Origin: Pseudomonas sp. PDM18
GTDB taxonomy: Bacteria; Pseudomonadota; Gammaproteobacteria; Pseudomonadales; Pseudomonadaceae
Assembly: GCF_014852585.1 (NCBI RefSeq)
Contig: NZ_JACVBX010000002.1
Coordinates: 558,001 to 622,000 of the forward strand
DNA: 64,000 nucleotides
Direction of reading: 5' to 3'
Position numbers and translations under genes: made by a program. The notes beneath the pieces were generated by a model, which had not been told where the DNA came from, searched no databases, and was given only the letters and a program-made list of their open reading frames with translations. Below, piece by piece: positions 52,693 through 62,640 of the stretch (position 1 is its first letter; the number at the start of each line of letters is the position of its first letter).

Positions 52693-55503
52693 TCAGACCG
52701 CGGACTCCATGTCGCGCAGGCGGGCCACCGCCTCGTCGCGGCTGCTGACGCCGAGCTTGCTGTAGATATGCCGCAAGTGCCATTTGACCGTTTCGTGGGA
52801 CAGCCCCAGGGCGCGGGCGATTTTCTTGTTCGGCAACGCTTGCGCGAGCAGGCGCAGGACTTCCATCTCGCGCTCGCTCAGTGGCTCGGTCGCTGTGGCT
52901 GCCGGCCGGCGCGCGGCGACCGGCTTGCCGCTCTGCGGCTGGGCGGCCTGTTGCTGGATGGTCTGCAGGCGCTCGACATAGAAACGCAGCACCGGGTCGA
53001 GCGTCGACCCCTGGGCCACCTGGTCGATCAGCTCCACCGCCCGCGGATGGGTATCCAGCAGACTGCGCACCTGGCCGTAGCGGTGGCCGGCGCGCAGGGC
53101 GGCGAGCACCTTTTCCCGCGCGGCTTCTTGCAGGCCGCGCTGCTCATCGAGAATGGCGCCGAGCATCTTCAGGCGCGTGACGTCGAGCTGGCGACCACCG
53201 GAGTCGCAGAATTCGACGAGCTGGTTCAGCCGCCGCGCCGCCTCCAGCAGATCGCCCTCGGCGAGTTGCCAGCGGATTCGCGCGCTCTGCGCCAGCACGT
53301 GGATTTCCCGGGAGGCACCGGGGCCGCTGCCGACATGGCGTGCGGCGATGTCTTCCAAACGCGCCAGCTTGGTTTCCGCGGCGACCAGTTCGCCCAGTTG
53401 CAGGTGCCAGAGGATCTGCCCTTGCAGGCTGTGTGCTTGCAGCCGGTCGAGCCCCAGGCGTTGGGCGTACTCGTCCAGGCGCTCGAGGTAGGCGAAGGCT
53501 TCGCGATGGTTGCCGGCCAGCCACTGGCATTTGCCCAGCACTTCCAGCACGCGCAGCACCGAGTCGGGAATCGACATACGTTCGAAGGCGTCGATGCGAT
53601 CGGCCAGTAACTGGTAGGCGGCCTCCGCGTCGTTGCTTTCGTACAACGCTTCACCGAGCAGCGCGGTGGACAGGAACAGCGCGTCGATACAGGGCCGGCC
53701 GCCGCGTTCGGCTTCGTAGATCACCTCGCGGTAGATGCGCTCGGCCTGGATCATCTGGCCCTCCATGGCCAGGCTCAGGCCGATCAGGCTACGGCCCAGG
53801 AGAGTGCCCGAGGCGGTGCCGCGCAACGGCGAGCCATCCACCAGCATGGTCGGTCGGTCGATCTGCAGGCGCCGCGCGCGCTCGAACTCGCCACGGTGCA
53901 TGTACAGCCAGGAGAGGATATTGATGCCACCGCCGACGGTGAAACCGTCCGCTTCCTCGGGCGGCGACAGCAGCTCCGGCAGGTAGGCCATGGCCTGGTC
54001 GGTATCGTCGTGCTGAACCGCCACCGCCGCCCGCAGGACGGTGATGCGAAAGCGTGTGGCGAGGTCGCTTTTGGGTACGTCGCGTTCCAGTTCCTCCAGG
54101 GTCTTGGCGCTCGCCGGCAGGTCGCGCGAGTACAACTGCATGCGGGCCAGTACCAGGCGCAGGCTGATACGCGGTTGCAGGTGCTCCAGAGGCAACTGCC
54201 TGGCCAGGTCGATCAGGAAGCGAATCTCGCCGCGTGCCGATAGCTCGTCGACACGCTGCTCCACCAGGTCCGCAGCGGCGGCCGCCTGGCCGCCAACCAC
54301 GGCGTGGCGGATCGCCTCGTGCAACTGGTCGTGGTCGCGCAGCCAGTTCCAGGCGCGGCTGTGCACGGCGAGCCGATCCGCTTCGGCGCGAGCGGCGAAC
54401 AGTTGCAGGAGAAGTTCCCGCAGCAAGGGGTGCAGACGGTACCAGTCTTCCTGTTCGCCACTGTCGATGGCGATCAGGAACAGGTTGTCGTTCTCCAGGC
54501 GCTTGAGCAGTTCGCGCGCCTCGCCGGTGGCCTCCGGGCGGCCGACCAGCGTGGCACACAAGGGCGCACAGAAGCGGCTGCATACGGCGGTGTGCAGCAG
54601 CAGTTCGAGGGCGGTGGGCGACAGGTGCGAAAGGACTTCTGTCTCGAAGAAGCGGGCGAACGCCTGGTTGTCGCTCAGGTGTTCCTGCGGCAGCAGCGCC
54701 GGGCGGCCCGGGCCCGCCAGGCGCTGGCGGCTCTTCTTGTGGCTGGCCGCGACCAATTGCAGGCCGGCGATCCAGCCATCGGTCATCTCATAGATGCTCT
54801 GGATCTCTTGCGTGCTGACTTCGCCCAGCTGCGCCTTGAGGAAGATCTCCGCTTCGGCCGGGGTGAAGCGCAGGTCGCGCAGGTCCAGTTCGAGCACCAG
54901 CCCATGGCTGCGCAGGCGCGCCAGGGAGAGCGGAATGGCGCTGCGCGAGACCAATACCAGGTGCAGGTTGCTCGGCGCATAGTCGATCAGCCACTGCAAG
55001 GTCTGGTGGATGTCCGGGTCGGTCAGCGCATGCAGGTCGTCGAGCATCAGCACCAGCTCGCGCGAGTGCGCGGCGATGCCCTGGACCAGAGTGATGACGG
55101 TGTTCTCGGCGGCGTCGCGATCGTTGCCATAGCCTTCCAGCAGCGCGGCGTCGCGGACCATCGCCGGTTCCACCTGGGCCAGGCTCGCCAGCAGGTAGTC
55201 AAGGAAGCGCATCGGGTGGTTATCGTCGCTGGTCAGGGTCAACCAGGCCACGTCGAAGCCCAGCGGCAGCAGCAGTTGGCGCCAGGCGACCAGCGCGGTG
55301 GTCTTGCCGCAGCCGGCGGGCCCCTTGAGGACGACACAGCGTTTGCGCCGGGCTTCCTGCAGTTGGGCATGCAGGCGTTCGCGGGCGACGACGCGTCCGC
55401 TGTTGCGTGGGGGAGTCAGCTTGCTGCTGTCGACGGAATCGAAACTCGGATTCGCATTGAGGACGGCAGGCGACTGATTTGTTGTTGTAGGTCGGGTATC
55501 CAT
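52693..55503 (-). CDS. MalT-type LuxR transcription regulator (LAL family)
   Basis: The product is 936 residues from an ATG at 55503. An ATPase domain comes first, with Walker [11 protein letters not shown] at about 60-69 and Walker B-like [13 protein letters not shown] long TPR-like helical region follows, then a C-terminal LuxR HTH ([44 protein letters not shown]). Such proteins bind ATP and a small inducer and activate transcription. It lies between the two halves of the acyl-CoA island and is divergent from the CoA transferase, so it is the likely local activator. No inducer can be assigned. Confidence 0.94.
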   Translation of the reverse strand: MDTRPTTTNQSPAVLNANPSFDSVDSSKLTPPRNSGRVVARERLHAQLQEARRKRCVVLKGPAGCGKTTALVAWRQLLLPLGFDVAWLTLTSDDNHPMRFLDYLLASLAQVEPAMVRDAALLEGYGNDRDAAENTVITLVQGIAAHSRELVLMLDDLHALTDPDIHQTLQWLIDYAPSNLHLVLVSRSAIPLSLARLRSHGLVLELDLRDLRFTPAEAEIFLKAQLGEVSTQEIQSIYEMTDGWIAGLQLVAASHKKSRQRLAGPGRPALLPQEHLSDNQAFARFFETEVLSHLSPTALELLLHTAVCSRFCAPLCATLVGRPEATGEARELLKRLENDNLFLIAIDSGEQEDWYRLHPLLRELLLQLFAARAEADRLAVHSRAWNWLRDHDQLHEAIRHAVVGGQAAAAADLVEQRVDELSARGEIRFLIDLARQLPLEHLQPRISLRLVLARMQLYSRDLPASAKTLEELERDVPKSDLATRFRITVLRAAVAVQHDDTDQAMAYLPELLSPPEEADGFTVGGGINILSWLYMHRGEFERARRLQIDRPTMLVDGSPLRGTASGTLLGRSLIGLSLAMEGQMIQAERIYREVIYEAERGGRPCIDALFLSTALLGEALYESNDAEAAYQLLADRIDAFERMSIPDSVLRVLEVLGKCQWLAGNHREAFAYLERLDEYAQRLGLDRLQAHSLQGQILWHLQLGELVAAETKLARLEDIAARHVGSGPGASREIHVLAQSARIRWQLAEGDLLEAARRLNQLVEFCDSGGRQLDVTRLKMLGAILDEQRGLQEAAREKVLAALRAGHRYGQVRSLLDTHPRAVELIDQVAQGSTLDPVLRFYVERLQTIQQQAAQPQSGKPVAARRPAATATEPLSEREMEVLRLLAQALPNKKIARALGLSHETVKWHLRHIYSKLGVSSRDEAVARLRDMESAV

Positions 55504-55651
55504 GGGTGATCCAGGGCAGGTGGTACCGAACGGCATTCAGTCTAGTTCGACAGCATGAAGCAAACTGGCGAGGTTTCACCAGAGGCTGGTCGTCGGCGGG
55601 CTCGCGCGCCGCCCGCGAGCCCGCGCAATTGCTGCGTTGCACCGTTCGTGG

Positions 55652-55668
55652 CCACCCGACGCGGGGGG
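55652..55668. promoter_or_regulatory. Candidate operator CCACCC-N5-GGGGGG
   Basis: The site lies in the divergent gap between the LuxR gene and the CoA transferase, 124 bases before the latter. The surrounding 22 bases match those at 57033-57054 at 21 positions. Confidence 0.55.
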
Positions 55669-55791
55669 TCGTGGCCCGGTGGGGGTTGCTCTACTTTTCC
55701 GCCAAAGCGTGCCACTCCCGGCCGGCTGCGGCGTGGGTGAGGGCGATCCGAACAATCGAACCGACCGCGCGGTCGGGCCAGGGGGCTGTAG

Positions 55792-56952
55792 ATGGGTGTT
55801 CTCAAAGGGATTCGCGTGCTGGAGTTCGAAGCGATCGGGCCGGCGCCATTCGGCGCCATGCTGCTCGCCGACATGGGCGCCGATGTCCTGCGTATCGATC
55901 GGCCGGTGGCCGCCAGCGACCTGGGGCCGAAGCTGGACGGTCCGCGCCTGGACCTGATCGGGCGCAATCGCCGCTCGCTGACCCTGGACCTGAAAACGCC
56001 CCAAGGCGTGGCGTGCGCGCTGGAGCTGATCGAAAAGGCCGATGTGCTGGTCGAAGGCTTCCGCCCAGGGATCATGGAGCGCCTGGGTCTCGGCCCGGAG
56101 GTGGCGCTGGCACGCAACCCGAAGCTGGTCTATGGGCGCATGACCGGCTGGGGGCAGACCGGCCCGCTGGCGCAGAACGCCGGCCATGACCTCAACTACA
56201 TCGCCCTGTCCGGCGTGCTCTCGGCCATCGGCCCGGCCGGCGGGCGCCCAGTGCCGCCGCTGAACCTGGTGGGCGACTATGGCGGTGGCGGCATGCTGCT
56301 GGCCATGGGTGTGCTGGCCGCGCTGCTGAATGTGCAACGCGGCGGCCAGGGCCAGGTGGTCGATGCCGCCATGACCGAAGGCGCGGCGCAATTGGGAGCA
56401 ATTTTCTGGGGCCTGGTGGCCAGCGGCAACTGGCGCGAACAGCGCGGCAGCAACCTGCTCGACGGTGGCGCGCCCTGGTACGACACCTACCGCACCCTGG
56501 ACGGCCACTACATGGCCATCGGCCCGGTGGAGTCGCGCTTCTATGCCGAGCTGCTGGAAAAGCTTGGCCTGGCCGACGCCGCGTTGCCCGGACAGCACGA
56601 CCGCGATGGCTGGCCGAAGCTGCGCGATGCCTTTACCCGCGCCTTCCTCGGCCGCACCCGCGACGAGTGGAGCAAGCTCTTCGAGGGCAGCGATGCCTGC
56701 GTGTCGCCGGTGCTGGGCTTCAGCGAGGCCGCCGAGCATCCGCACAACCGCGCGCGCGGCAGCTTCGTCGAGGTCAACGGCATCGTCCAGCCCGGCCCGG
56801 CGCCGCGCTTCCAGGGCACCCCTTCGGCCCAGCCGAGGCCGGCCCCACGCCGTGGCCAGCATGGCGGCGCGGCGTTGCGCGACTGGGGTTTCGATGAGCA
56901 GCAGATCGGTGCGTTACGCAGCCGTGGGCTGTCGTTCATCGACGAAAACTGA
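55792..56952 (+). CDS. CaiB/BaiF CoA transferase or alpha-methylacyl-CoA racemase
   Basis: This class III CoA-transferase-family enzyme either moves CoA between acids or epimerises a 2-methylacyl-CoA. The product is 386 residues, starting [31 protein letters not shown], which is typical. The family landmarks [24 protein letters not shown] and [24 protein letters not shown] are present; the last, with His and Asp, is closer to AMACR than to formyl-CoA transferase. A racemase would be needed to process branched chains. It has its own terminator. Confidence 0.92.
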   Translation: MGVLKGIRVLEFEAIGPAPFGAMLLADMGADVLRIDRPVAASDLGPKLDGPRLDLIGRNRRSLTLDLKTPQGVACALELIEKADVLVEGFRPGIMERLGLGPEVALARNPKLVYGRMTGWGQTGPLAQNAGHDLNYIALSGVLSAIGPAGGRPVPPLNLVGDYGGGGMLLAMGVLAALLNVQRGGQGQVVDAAMTEGAAQLGAIFWGLVASGNWREQRGSNLLDGGAPWYDTYRTLDGHYMAIGPVESRFYAELLEKLGLADAALPGQHDRDGWPKLRDAFTRAFLGRTRDEWSKLFEGSDACVSPVLGFSEAAEHPHNRARGSFVEVNGIVQPGPAPRFQGTPSAQPRPAPRRGQHGGAALRDWGFDEQQIGALRSRGLSFIDEN

Positions 56953-56974
56953 GTCGCTCAGCGACTCCTGCAAA

Positions 56975-56996
56975 GGCGCCCGCGGGCGCCTTTTTT
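56975..56996 (+). terminator. Rho-independent terminator after the CoA transferase
   Basis: The stem GGCGCCC/GGGCGCC is followed by six T, 22 bases after the stop codon. Confidence 0.92.
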
Positions 56997-57033
56997 GCGT
57001 CCCGTTTCAGCGTGCAAAAAGCCGCGGACTTCG

Positions 57034-57050
57034 CCACCCGACGCGGGGGG
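57034..57050. promoter_or_regulatory. Candidate operator CCACCC-N5-GGGGGG
   Basis: The site lies 84 bases before the dehydrogenase at 57135 and just after a terminator. It repeats the 55652 site almost exactly. Confidence 0.55.
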
Positions 57051-57134
57051 CCGTCTGCGCCGGCTTCCTCTCTAGATTCGTTGACACAACAACAGCCTGG
57101 GCGCGCGACGTCCCCTGGCCATCTGGAGAATCCG

Positions 57135-58274
57135 ATGCACATTCAACGTACCGTTTACCGTGACGACCACGAGATGCTGCGCGAGAGCGCGCGACGCTTC
57201 TTCGAACGCGAATGCGTGCCGCGCCAGGCCGCCTGGGACGCCGCCGGCCAGGTCGACCGCGAGACCTGGCTGAAGGCCGGCCGCGAAGGCCTGCTGTGTC
57301 TGACCGTGCCCACCGAATACGGCGGCGGTGGCGGTGACTTCGGTCATTCCGCGGTGCTGATCGAGGAGCTGCACCGTGCCGGTATTTCCGGCTGGAGCCT
57401 GGGCGTGCACTCGGACATCGTCGCGCCCTACATCGTCCGTCTGGGCACCGAAGAGCAGAAGCGTAAGTGGCTGCCGGACATCTGCGCCGGCAAGACCGTG
57501 CTCGCCGTGGCCATGACCGAGCCGGGCTCGGGCTCCGACCTCAAGTCGATCCGTACCAGCGCCGTGCGCGACGGTGACGAGTGGGTCATCAAAGGCAGCA
57601 AGACCTTCATCAGCAATGGCCTGCAGTGCGACATGGTCGCGGTGGTCTGCAAGACCGACCCGGCCGCCGGCGCCAAGGGCTGCAGCATCATCATGGTCGA
57701 GGCGAACCGCGAGGGCTTCCGCCGCGGGCGCAAGCTGGAGAAGGTCGGCCAGTCCGCGGCGGATACTTCCGAGCTGTTCTTCGACAACGTCCGGGTGCCG
57801 GTCGGCAACCTGCTCGGCGAAGAGAACAAGGGCTTCATGCACCTGATGGAGGAGCTGCCGCAAGAGCGCCTGGTGATCGCCGTGTACAGCGCCGCCAAGC
57901 TGGAACGCATGCTCGAGCTGACCCTGGAGTACGTCAAGGAGCGCAAGGCCTTCAACCAGACCGTGTGGGACTTCCAGAACTCCAAGTTCAAGCTCGCCGA
58001 CATCAAGGCCCAGGCCACCGCCGTGCGACTGATGGTCGATTACTACCTGGGCGAGCACATGCGCCGTCGCCTGACCCTGCAGGAAGCGGCGATCGCCAAG
58101 CTGTTCGCCACCGAGACGCTGTGCAAATGCATTGACGACATGGTCCAGCTACACGGCGGCTACGGCTACATGCTCGAGTACCCCATCGCCCGCGCCTTCG
58201 TCGACATGCGCGTGACGCGCATCTTCGGCGGCACCAGCGAAGTGCTGCGCGAACTGATCGCCCGCCAGCTTTGA
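57135..58274 (+). CDS. Acyl-CoA dehydrogenase (copy 2 of a mirrored pair)
   Basis: The product is 379 residues, the same length as the paralogue at 51084-52223 and alike over its whole length. It has AMTEPGSGSDLKSIRTSA, VIKGSKTFISNG and QLHGGYGYMLEYPIARAF with FGGTSEVLRELIA. ATG 57135 has GGAGA upstream; frame upstream of it is leader. It heads the long rightward operon and is followed 28 bases later by a thiolase, in the same order as in the leftward operon. Confidence 0.95.
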   Translation: MHIQRTVYRDDHEMLRESARRFFERECVPRQAAWDAAGQVDRETWLKAGREGLLCLTVPTEYGGGGGDFGHSAVLIEELHRAGISGWSLGVHSDIVAPYIVRLGTEEQKRKWLPDICAGKTVLAVAMTEPGSGSDLKSIRTSAVRDGDEWVIKGSKTFISNGLQCDMVAVVCKTDPAAGAKGCSIIMVEANREGFRRGRKLEKVGQSAADTSELFFDNVRVPVGNLLGEENKGFMHLMEELPQERLVIAVYSAAKLERMLELTLEYVKERKAFNQTVWDFQNSKFKLADIKAQATAVRLMVDYYLGEHMRRRLTLQEAAIAKLFATETLCKCIDDMVQLHGGYGYMLEYPIARAFVDMRVTRIFGGTSEVLRELIARQL

Positions 58275-58302
58275 TCCCATCCTTCCGAATTCAGGTGAAA
58301 GC

Positions 58303-59490
58303 ATGAGCGAGAAAGTCCTGGTTGCCGGCGTCGGCATGATTCCCTTCAGCAAGCCGGGGGCCAGCCCCAGCTATACCGAAATGGGCGCCGAAGCGTTGCG
58401 CCGCGCGCTGGCCGACGCCGGCATCGGCTACCAGCGGGTGCAGGAAGCCTACGCCGGCTACGTCTACGGCGATTCCACCTGCGGCCAGACCGCCCTCTAT
58501 GAAGTGGGCATGTCGGGCATCCCGGTGGTCAACGTCAACAACAACTGCTCCACCGGCTCCACCGCGCTGTACCTGGCGCGCAAGGCCATCGAGTCCGGCT
58601 CGGCCGACTGCGTGCTGGCGCTGGGCTTCGAGCAGATGCAGCCGGGCGCGCTGAAGTCGCAATGGAGCGACCGTCCGCCGACCCGCGAACGCTTCCTGCC
58701 GGTGCTCTGGGGCCAGACCCCGGACATGGACGGCATGCCCCAGGCGATCCGCACTTTCGGCGGCGCCGGGCGCGAGTACATGGCCAAGTACGGCTGCGGC
58801 ATGGACACCTTCGCCGCGGTGCGCGCCAAGGCCAGCCGCCACGCGGCGAACAATCCCCTGGCGCTTTTCCGCAAGGTCCTCAGCACCGAGGACGTGATGA
58901 ACGACACGGTGATCCTGCCCGGCGTGCTGACGCGCCTGATGGCCTGCCCGCCGACCTGTGGCGGCGCCGCGGCGATCCTAGTTTCCGAACGCTTCGCCAA
59001 GCAGCACGGCCTGCGCAGCGACGTGCAGATTCTCGCCCAGGCGATGACCACCGATACCGCCGAATCCTTCGACCCGCCGTCGATGCTCAGTTGGGTCGGC
59101 TCGCACATGGTTCGCGCCGCGGTGGGCCAGGTCTACGAGCAGGCCGGCGTCGGTCCAGAGGACATCGACCTGTGCGAGCTGCACGACTGCTTCGCGCAGA
59201 TGGAAGTGATCAGCTACGAGACCCTGGGATTCTGCCCCGAAGGCGGCGCCGAGCGCTTCGTCCGCGACGGCGACAACACCTATGGCGGGCGCATCGTCAT
59301 CAACCCGTCCGGCGGTTTGCTCTCCAAGGGCCACCCACTGGGTGCCACCGGCCTGGCCCAGTGCTACGAGCTGACCCAGCAGTTGCGCGGTAACGCTGAT
59401 GCGCGCCAGGTCGCCGGTGCGCGCCTGGGGCTGCAGCACAACGTCGGTTTGGGCGGTGCCTGCGTGGTCACCCTGTACGGCAAGAACTGA
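58303..59490 (+). CDS. SCP-x/lipid-transfer-type thiolase (copy 2)
   Basis: The product is 395 residues, paralogous to 49874-51058. Cys82 in VNNNCSTGST is the nucleophile and His lies in SKGHPLGATGLAQ. The C-terminal end reads GLGGACVVTLYGKN, so a cysteine is present where the first copy has Gly. This is the clearest active-site difference between the two copies and may mean different chemistry. It sits behind the dehydrogenase of the pair. Confidence 0.92.
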   Translation: MSEKVLVAGVGMIPFSKPGASPSYTEMGAEALRRALADAGIGYQRVQEAYAGYVYGDSTCGQTALYEVGMSGIPVVNVNNNCSTGSTALYLARKAIESGSADCVLALGFEQMQPGALKSQWSDRPPTRERFLPVLWGQTPDMDGMPQAIRTFGGAGREYMAKYGCGMDTFAAVRAKASRHAANNPLALFRKVLSTEDVMNDTVILPGVLTRLMACPPTCGGAAAILVSERFAKQHGLRSDVQILAQAMTTDTAESFDPPSMLSWVGSHMVRAAVGQVYEQAGVGPEDIDLCELHDCFAQMEVISYETLGFCPEGGAERFVRDGDNTYGGRIVINPSGGLLSKGHPLGATGLAQCYELTQQLRGNADARQVAGARLGLQHNVGLGGACVVTLYGKN

Positions 59491-59601
59491 ACGCGCCGTG
59501 GCGGGCCACGGTGCCCGCCCGTACGCCACGAGGACGCAAGACATGCGACACCTGCCAATCGCCGGCGCGTCCGGCACCCCTGATCACCCGGAGGTCGCCC
59601 G

Positions 59602-60759
59602 ATGAGCCAGTTGCTCGACGCCTTCCGCCTGGAGGCGCTGCCGGCCCACGCCGAAGCCTTTCGCAGCGAGGTGCGCGGCTTCCTCGCCGAGCACCTGCCG
59701 GCGGTCGCGGCGGACGTCCGCGCGCGCAGTTGGACCGGCTTCGACGCCGCCTTCAGCCGCAAGCTGGCCGAGCGCGGCTGGGTCGGCCTGACCCTGCCGA
59801 AAAGCTGCGGCGGCGCCGGCCTGGACGCCTTCAGCCGGTTCGTGCTGGTGGAGGAGCTGCTCTGCGCGGGTGCCCCGGTGGCCGCGCATTGGATCGCCGA
59901 CCGCCAGAGCGGGCCGCTGATCCTCAAGTTCGGCAGCCAGGCGCAGCAGGACTTCTACCTACCGCGCATCTGTGCCGGTCAGGCGTTCTTCTGCATCGGC
60001 ATGAGCGAGCCGAATTCCGGCTCGGACCTGGCCAGCGTGCGCAGCCGCGCCGTCCCCTGTGAAGGTGGCTGGCGGCTGAACGGGCGGAAGATCTGGACCA
60101 CCAACGCCCAACACGCCCACTACATGATTGCCCTGGTGCGCACCTCCGGCGCGCCGGAAGACCGCCAGAAGGGCCTGTCGCAGTTCATCATCGACCTGCG
60201 CCAGCCGGGGGTGAACGTGCGGCCGATCGCCGACCTCGCCGGCGACTCGCACTTCTGCGAAGTGACCTTCGACGATGTCCTGCTCGGCCCCGATGCGCTG
60301 GTCGGCGCGGAGGGCAGCGGCTGGCAGCAGGTCAACGCCGAGCTGGCCTTCGAGCGCAGCGGGCCGGAGCGCTTCTACTCCAGCGTGGTGCTGCTCGATC
60401 TCTGGCTGCAACACCTGCGCCGTGCAGGCCACAGCGAGGCCGAGGCCAGCCAGTTGGGTGCCTTCATCAGCCAACTGGCGAGCTTGCGCTGCCTGTCGCT
60501 GGCGCTGACCGCCAAGCTGGCCCGCGGCGAGAGCCCGGTGATCGAGGCGGCGCTGGTCAAGGACCTCGGCACCGAGTTCGAACAGTCGATCCCGGTGGCC
60601 ATCGCCGCGGCCATCGGGGCGAATCCGGATGCCCCGGTGGACGCCGAGCTGTACCGCACCCTGGCCTACCTGAGCCAGATATCGCCGACCTTCTCGCTGC
60701 GCGGCGGCACCCGCGAAATCCTTCGCGGCATGATCGCCCGCGGCCTCGGCCTGCGTTGA
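59602..60759 (+). CDS. Acyl-CoA dehydrogenase, large partner
   Basis: The product is 385 residues. The flavin-binding stretch is IGMSEPNSGSDLASVRSRA and the region RLNGRKIWTTNAQHAHYMI follows. The C-terminus ISPTFSLRGGTREILRGMIARGLGL is typical. It is adjacent to a smaller, divergent dehydrogenase (next gene), as in heteromeric acyl-CoA dehydrogenases of steroid and hopanoid-like catabolism (ChsE1/ChsE2 type). GGAG precedes ATG 59602. Confidence 0.92.
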   Translation: MSQLLDAFRLEALPAHAEAFRSEVRGFLAEHLPAVAADVRARSWTGFDAAFSRKLAERGWVGLTLPKSCGGAGLDAFSRFVLVEELLCAGAPVAAHWIADRQSGPLILKFGSQAQQDFYLPRICAGQAFFCIGMSEPNSGSDLASVRSRAVPCEGGWRLNGRKIWTTNAQHAHYMIALVRTSGAPEDRQKGLSQFIIDLRQPGVNVRPIADLAGDSHFCEVTFDDVLLGPDALVGAEGSGWQQVNAELAFERSGPERFYSSVVLLDLWLQHLRRAGHSEAEASQLGAFISQLASLRCLSLALTAKLARGESPVIEAALVKDLGTEFEQSIPVAIAAAIGANPDAPVDAELYRTLAYLSQISPTFSLRGGTREILRGMIARGLGLR

Positions 60760-60785
60760 CCGCCTCTGAACAGGACTCCTCGAAG

Positions 60786-61796
60786 ATGTTCACTGAAGCA
60801 ATTGAAAAGCTCCTGGCCGATCACTGCACCTCAGCGCTGATCCGCGCGGTGGAGGGCGGCGAAACACCCAGCGCGCTATGGCGCCTGCTGGAAGACAGCG
60901 GCTTCCTCGAACTGCTGACCCCGGAGGAAGAGGGCGGCGCCGGCCTCGACCTGGCCGCGCTGTTCCCCATTCTGCTGGCCTTCGGTCGCTTTGCGCTGCC
61001 GCTGCCGGCGGCGCAGAGCATCGCCGCCCGTGCCCTGCTGCAGGGCAGCGGGGTGGCGGCCCCGGCTGGCATGCTCAGCCTGTGCGGCAATGCCCGGCGC
61101 GACGCCGACGGTGCGTTGGTTGCGCCGCTGGTGGCCTGCGGGCGCTTCGCTGAGTTCGTCCTGGCCAATGTCGATGGCGACCTGTTGCTGCTCGATGGCG
61201 CCGCCGCCGAGCGTTCGCCCTCCGGCGTCCACGGCAGCCTCGAAGCCACCCTGCGCTGGCCGGCCGGGCAAGCGCTGGCGACCCTGGCCGGACGCGGCGA
61301 GGCACTGCGCGTATTCAGCGCGGCGCTACACGCTGCCGCCATCGCCGGCGCCATGACCTGGTGTATCGACAAGACCCTGGAGTACTGCAACGACCGCGTG
61401 CAGTTCGGCAAGGCCATCGGCAAATTCCAGAGCATCCAGCATCAACTGGCGGTGATGGCCGAACAGGTGGCCGCCGCCACCGCTGCCGCCGAAATGGCTT
61501 TCAGCGCTGGCGTACGAGTGCCCCAGGCGATCCCGGCGGCCATCGCCAAGGCCCGCGGCAGCATGGCGGTACCGCTGGTGGCGGCGACTGCCCACGCACT
61601 GCACGGGGCCATCGGCGTGACCGAGGAGTTCGACTTGCAGTTGTACAGCCGCCGCCTCCACGAGTGGCGGCTGGCCGAAGGCGCGGAGGGCTACTGGAAC
61701 CGTCTCGTCGGCACCGCGCTGCTGGCCCTGAGCGGCACCGGCAGCAGCGAATTCGTGCGCCTGGCCACCCCCCTCACAGAAGGACAATCGGCATGA
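60786..61796 (+). CDS. Acyl-CoA dehydrogenase-like, small partner
   Basis: The product is 336 residues from the ATG at 60786; a TTG at 60756 overlapping the previous stop is an alternative. N-terminal text TPEEEGGAGLDLAALFPIL and CNDRVQFGKAIGKFQSIQHQLA are family features. The flavin-contact motif and the C-terminal GGTxE motif are weak or absent, so it is probably the non-catalytic partner of the preceding 385-aa subunit. Its stop overlaps the enoyl-CoA hydratase start (ATGA). Confidence 0.86.
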   Translation: MFTEAIEKLLADHCTSALIRAVEGGETPSALWRLLEDSGFLELLTPEEEGGAGLDLAALFPILLAFGRFALPLPAAQSIAARALLQGSGVAAPAGMLSLCGNARRDADGALVAPLVACGRFAEFVLANVDGDLLLLDGAAAERSPSGVHGSLEATLRWPAGQALATLAGRGEALRVFSAALHAAAIAGAMTWCIDKTLEYCNDRVQFGKAIGKFQSIQHQLAVMAEQVAAATAAAEMAFSAGVRVPQAIPAAIAKARGSMAVPLVAATAHALHGAIGVTEEFDLQLYSRRLHEWRLAEGAEGYWNRLVGTALLALSGTGSSEFVRLATPLTEGQSA

Positions 61797-62581
61797 GCGA
61801 GTTGCTCCAGTACCAGCAGGATGGCCACGTCGTCACCCTGACCCTCAACGACCCCGAGCGACGCAACCCGCTGACCGGCAATGGCATGGTCGAAGCGCTG
61901 CTCGAGGCCCTGGATCGCATCCACCGCGACAGCAGCGTGCGCGCGGTGATCCTCACCGGCGCCGGCACGGCGTTCTCTTCCGGCGGCAACGTTCGCGACA
62001 TGCAGCGCTACGCGAAGATGCCGAGCATGGCCCTGCGCCAGGAGTACCGCCTGGGCATCCAGCAGGTGCCGCTGGCGCTGTTCAACCTGGAAGTGCCGGT
62101 GATTGCCGCGATCAACGGCCACGCCATCGGCGCCGGGCTGGACCTGGCCTGCATGTGCGATATCCGCGTGGCCGCCGAGCAGGCCAAGTTCGCCGAGAGC
62201 TTCGTCAAGCTGGGGATCATTCCCGGTGACGGCGGCGCCTGGCTGCTGCCGCGGATCATCGGCCTGTCGCGGGCCAGCGAGCTGACCCTGACGGGGCAGA
62301 CCATCGACGCCCGCCAGGCACTTGACTGGAACCTGGTGTCGCGCGTGGTGCCGGCCGAGGAACTGCTGCCCTGCGCCCGCGAGATCGCCGAGGCGATCGC
62401 CGCCAATCCTCCGCATGCGGTGCGCCTGGCCAAGCGCCTGATGCGCGAGGCCCTGCACACGCGCCTGGACACTCTGCTGGAAATGTCCGCCGCCTATCAG
62501 GTGCTGGCACACCAGACTGCCGATCACCAGGAAGCGGTGGCGGCCTTCATCGATAAACGCACGCCGGTGTTCACCGGTTGA
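61793..62581 (+). CDS. Enoyl-CoA hydratase/isomerase (crotonase family)
   Basis: The product is 262 residues. Oxyanion-hole residues are in AFSSGGNVRDM and NGHAIGAGLDLACMCD. The usual catalytic Glu pair is changed: the position in KLGIIPGDGGAWLLPRIIG has Asp in GDGG, and the first position is not Glu, so activity may be isomerase or dehydratase rather than standard hydratase. ATG 61793 overlaps the previous stop, with AGGA upstream. It is part of the rightward catabolic operon. Confidence 0.91.
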   Translation: MSELLQYQQDGHVVTLTLNDPERRNPLTGNGMVEALLEALDRIHRDSSVRAVILTGAGTAFSSGGNVRDMQRYAKMPSMALRQEYRLGIQQVPLALFNLEVPVIAAINGHAIGAGLDLACMCDIRVAAEQAKFAESFVKLGIIPGDGGAWLLPRIIGLSRASELTLTGQTIDARQALDWNLVSRVVPAEELLPCAREIAEAIAANPPHAVRLAKRLMREALHTRLDTLLEMSAAYQVLAHQTADHQEAVAAFIDKRTPVFTG

Positions 62582-62640
62582 ACCCACCCCGCGCGCCGGG
62601 CCGTGCGGCCTGGCTGCGCCCAGTACTGAGGAGAAGAACC

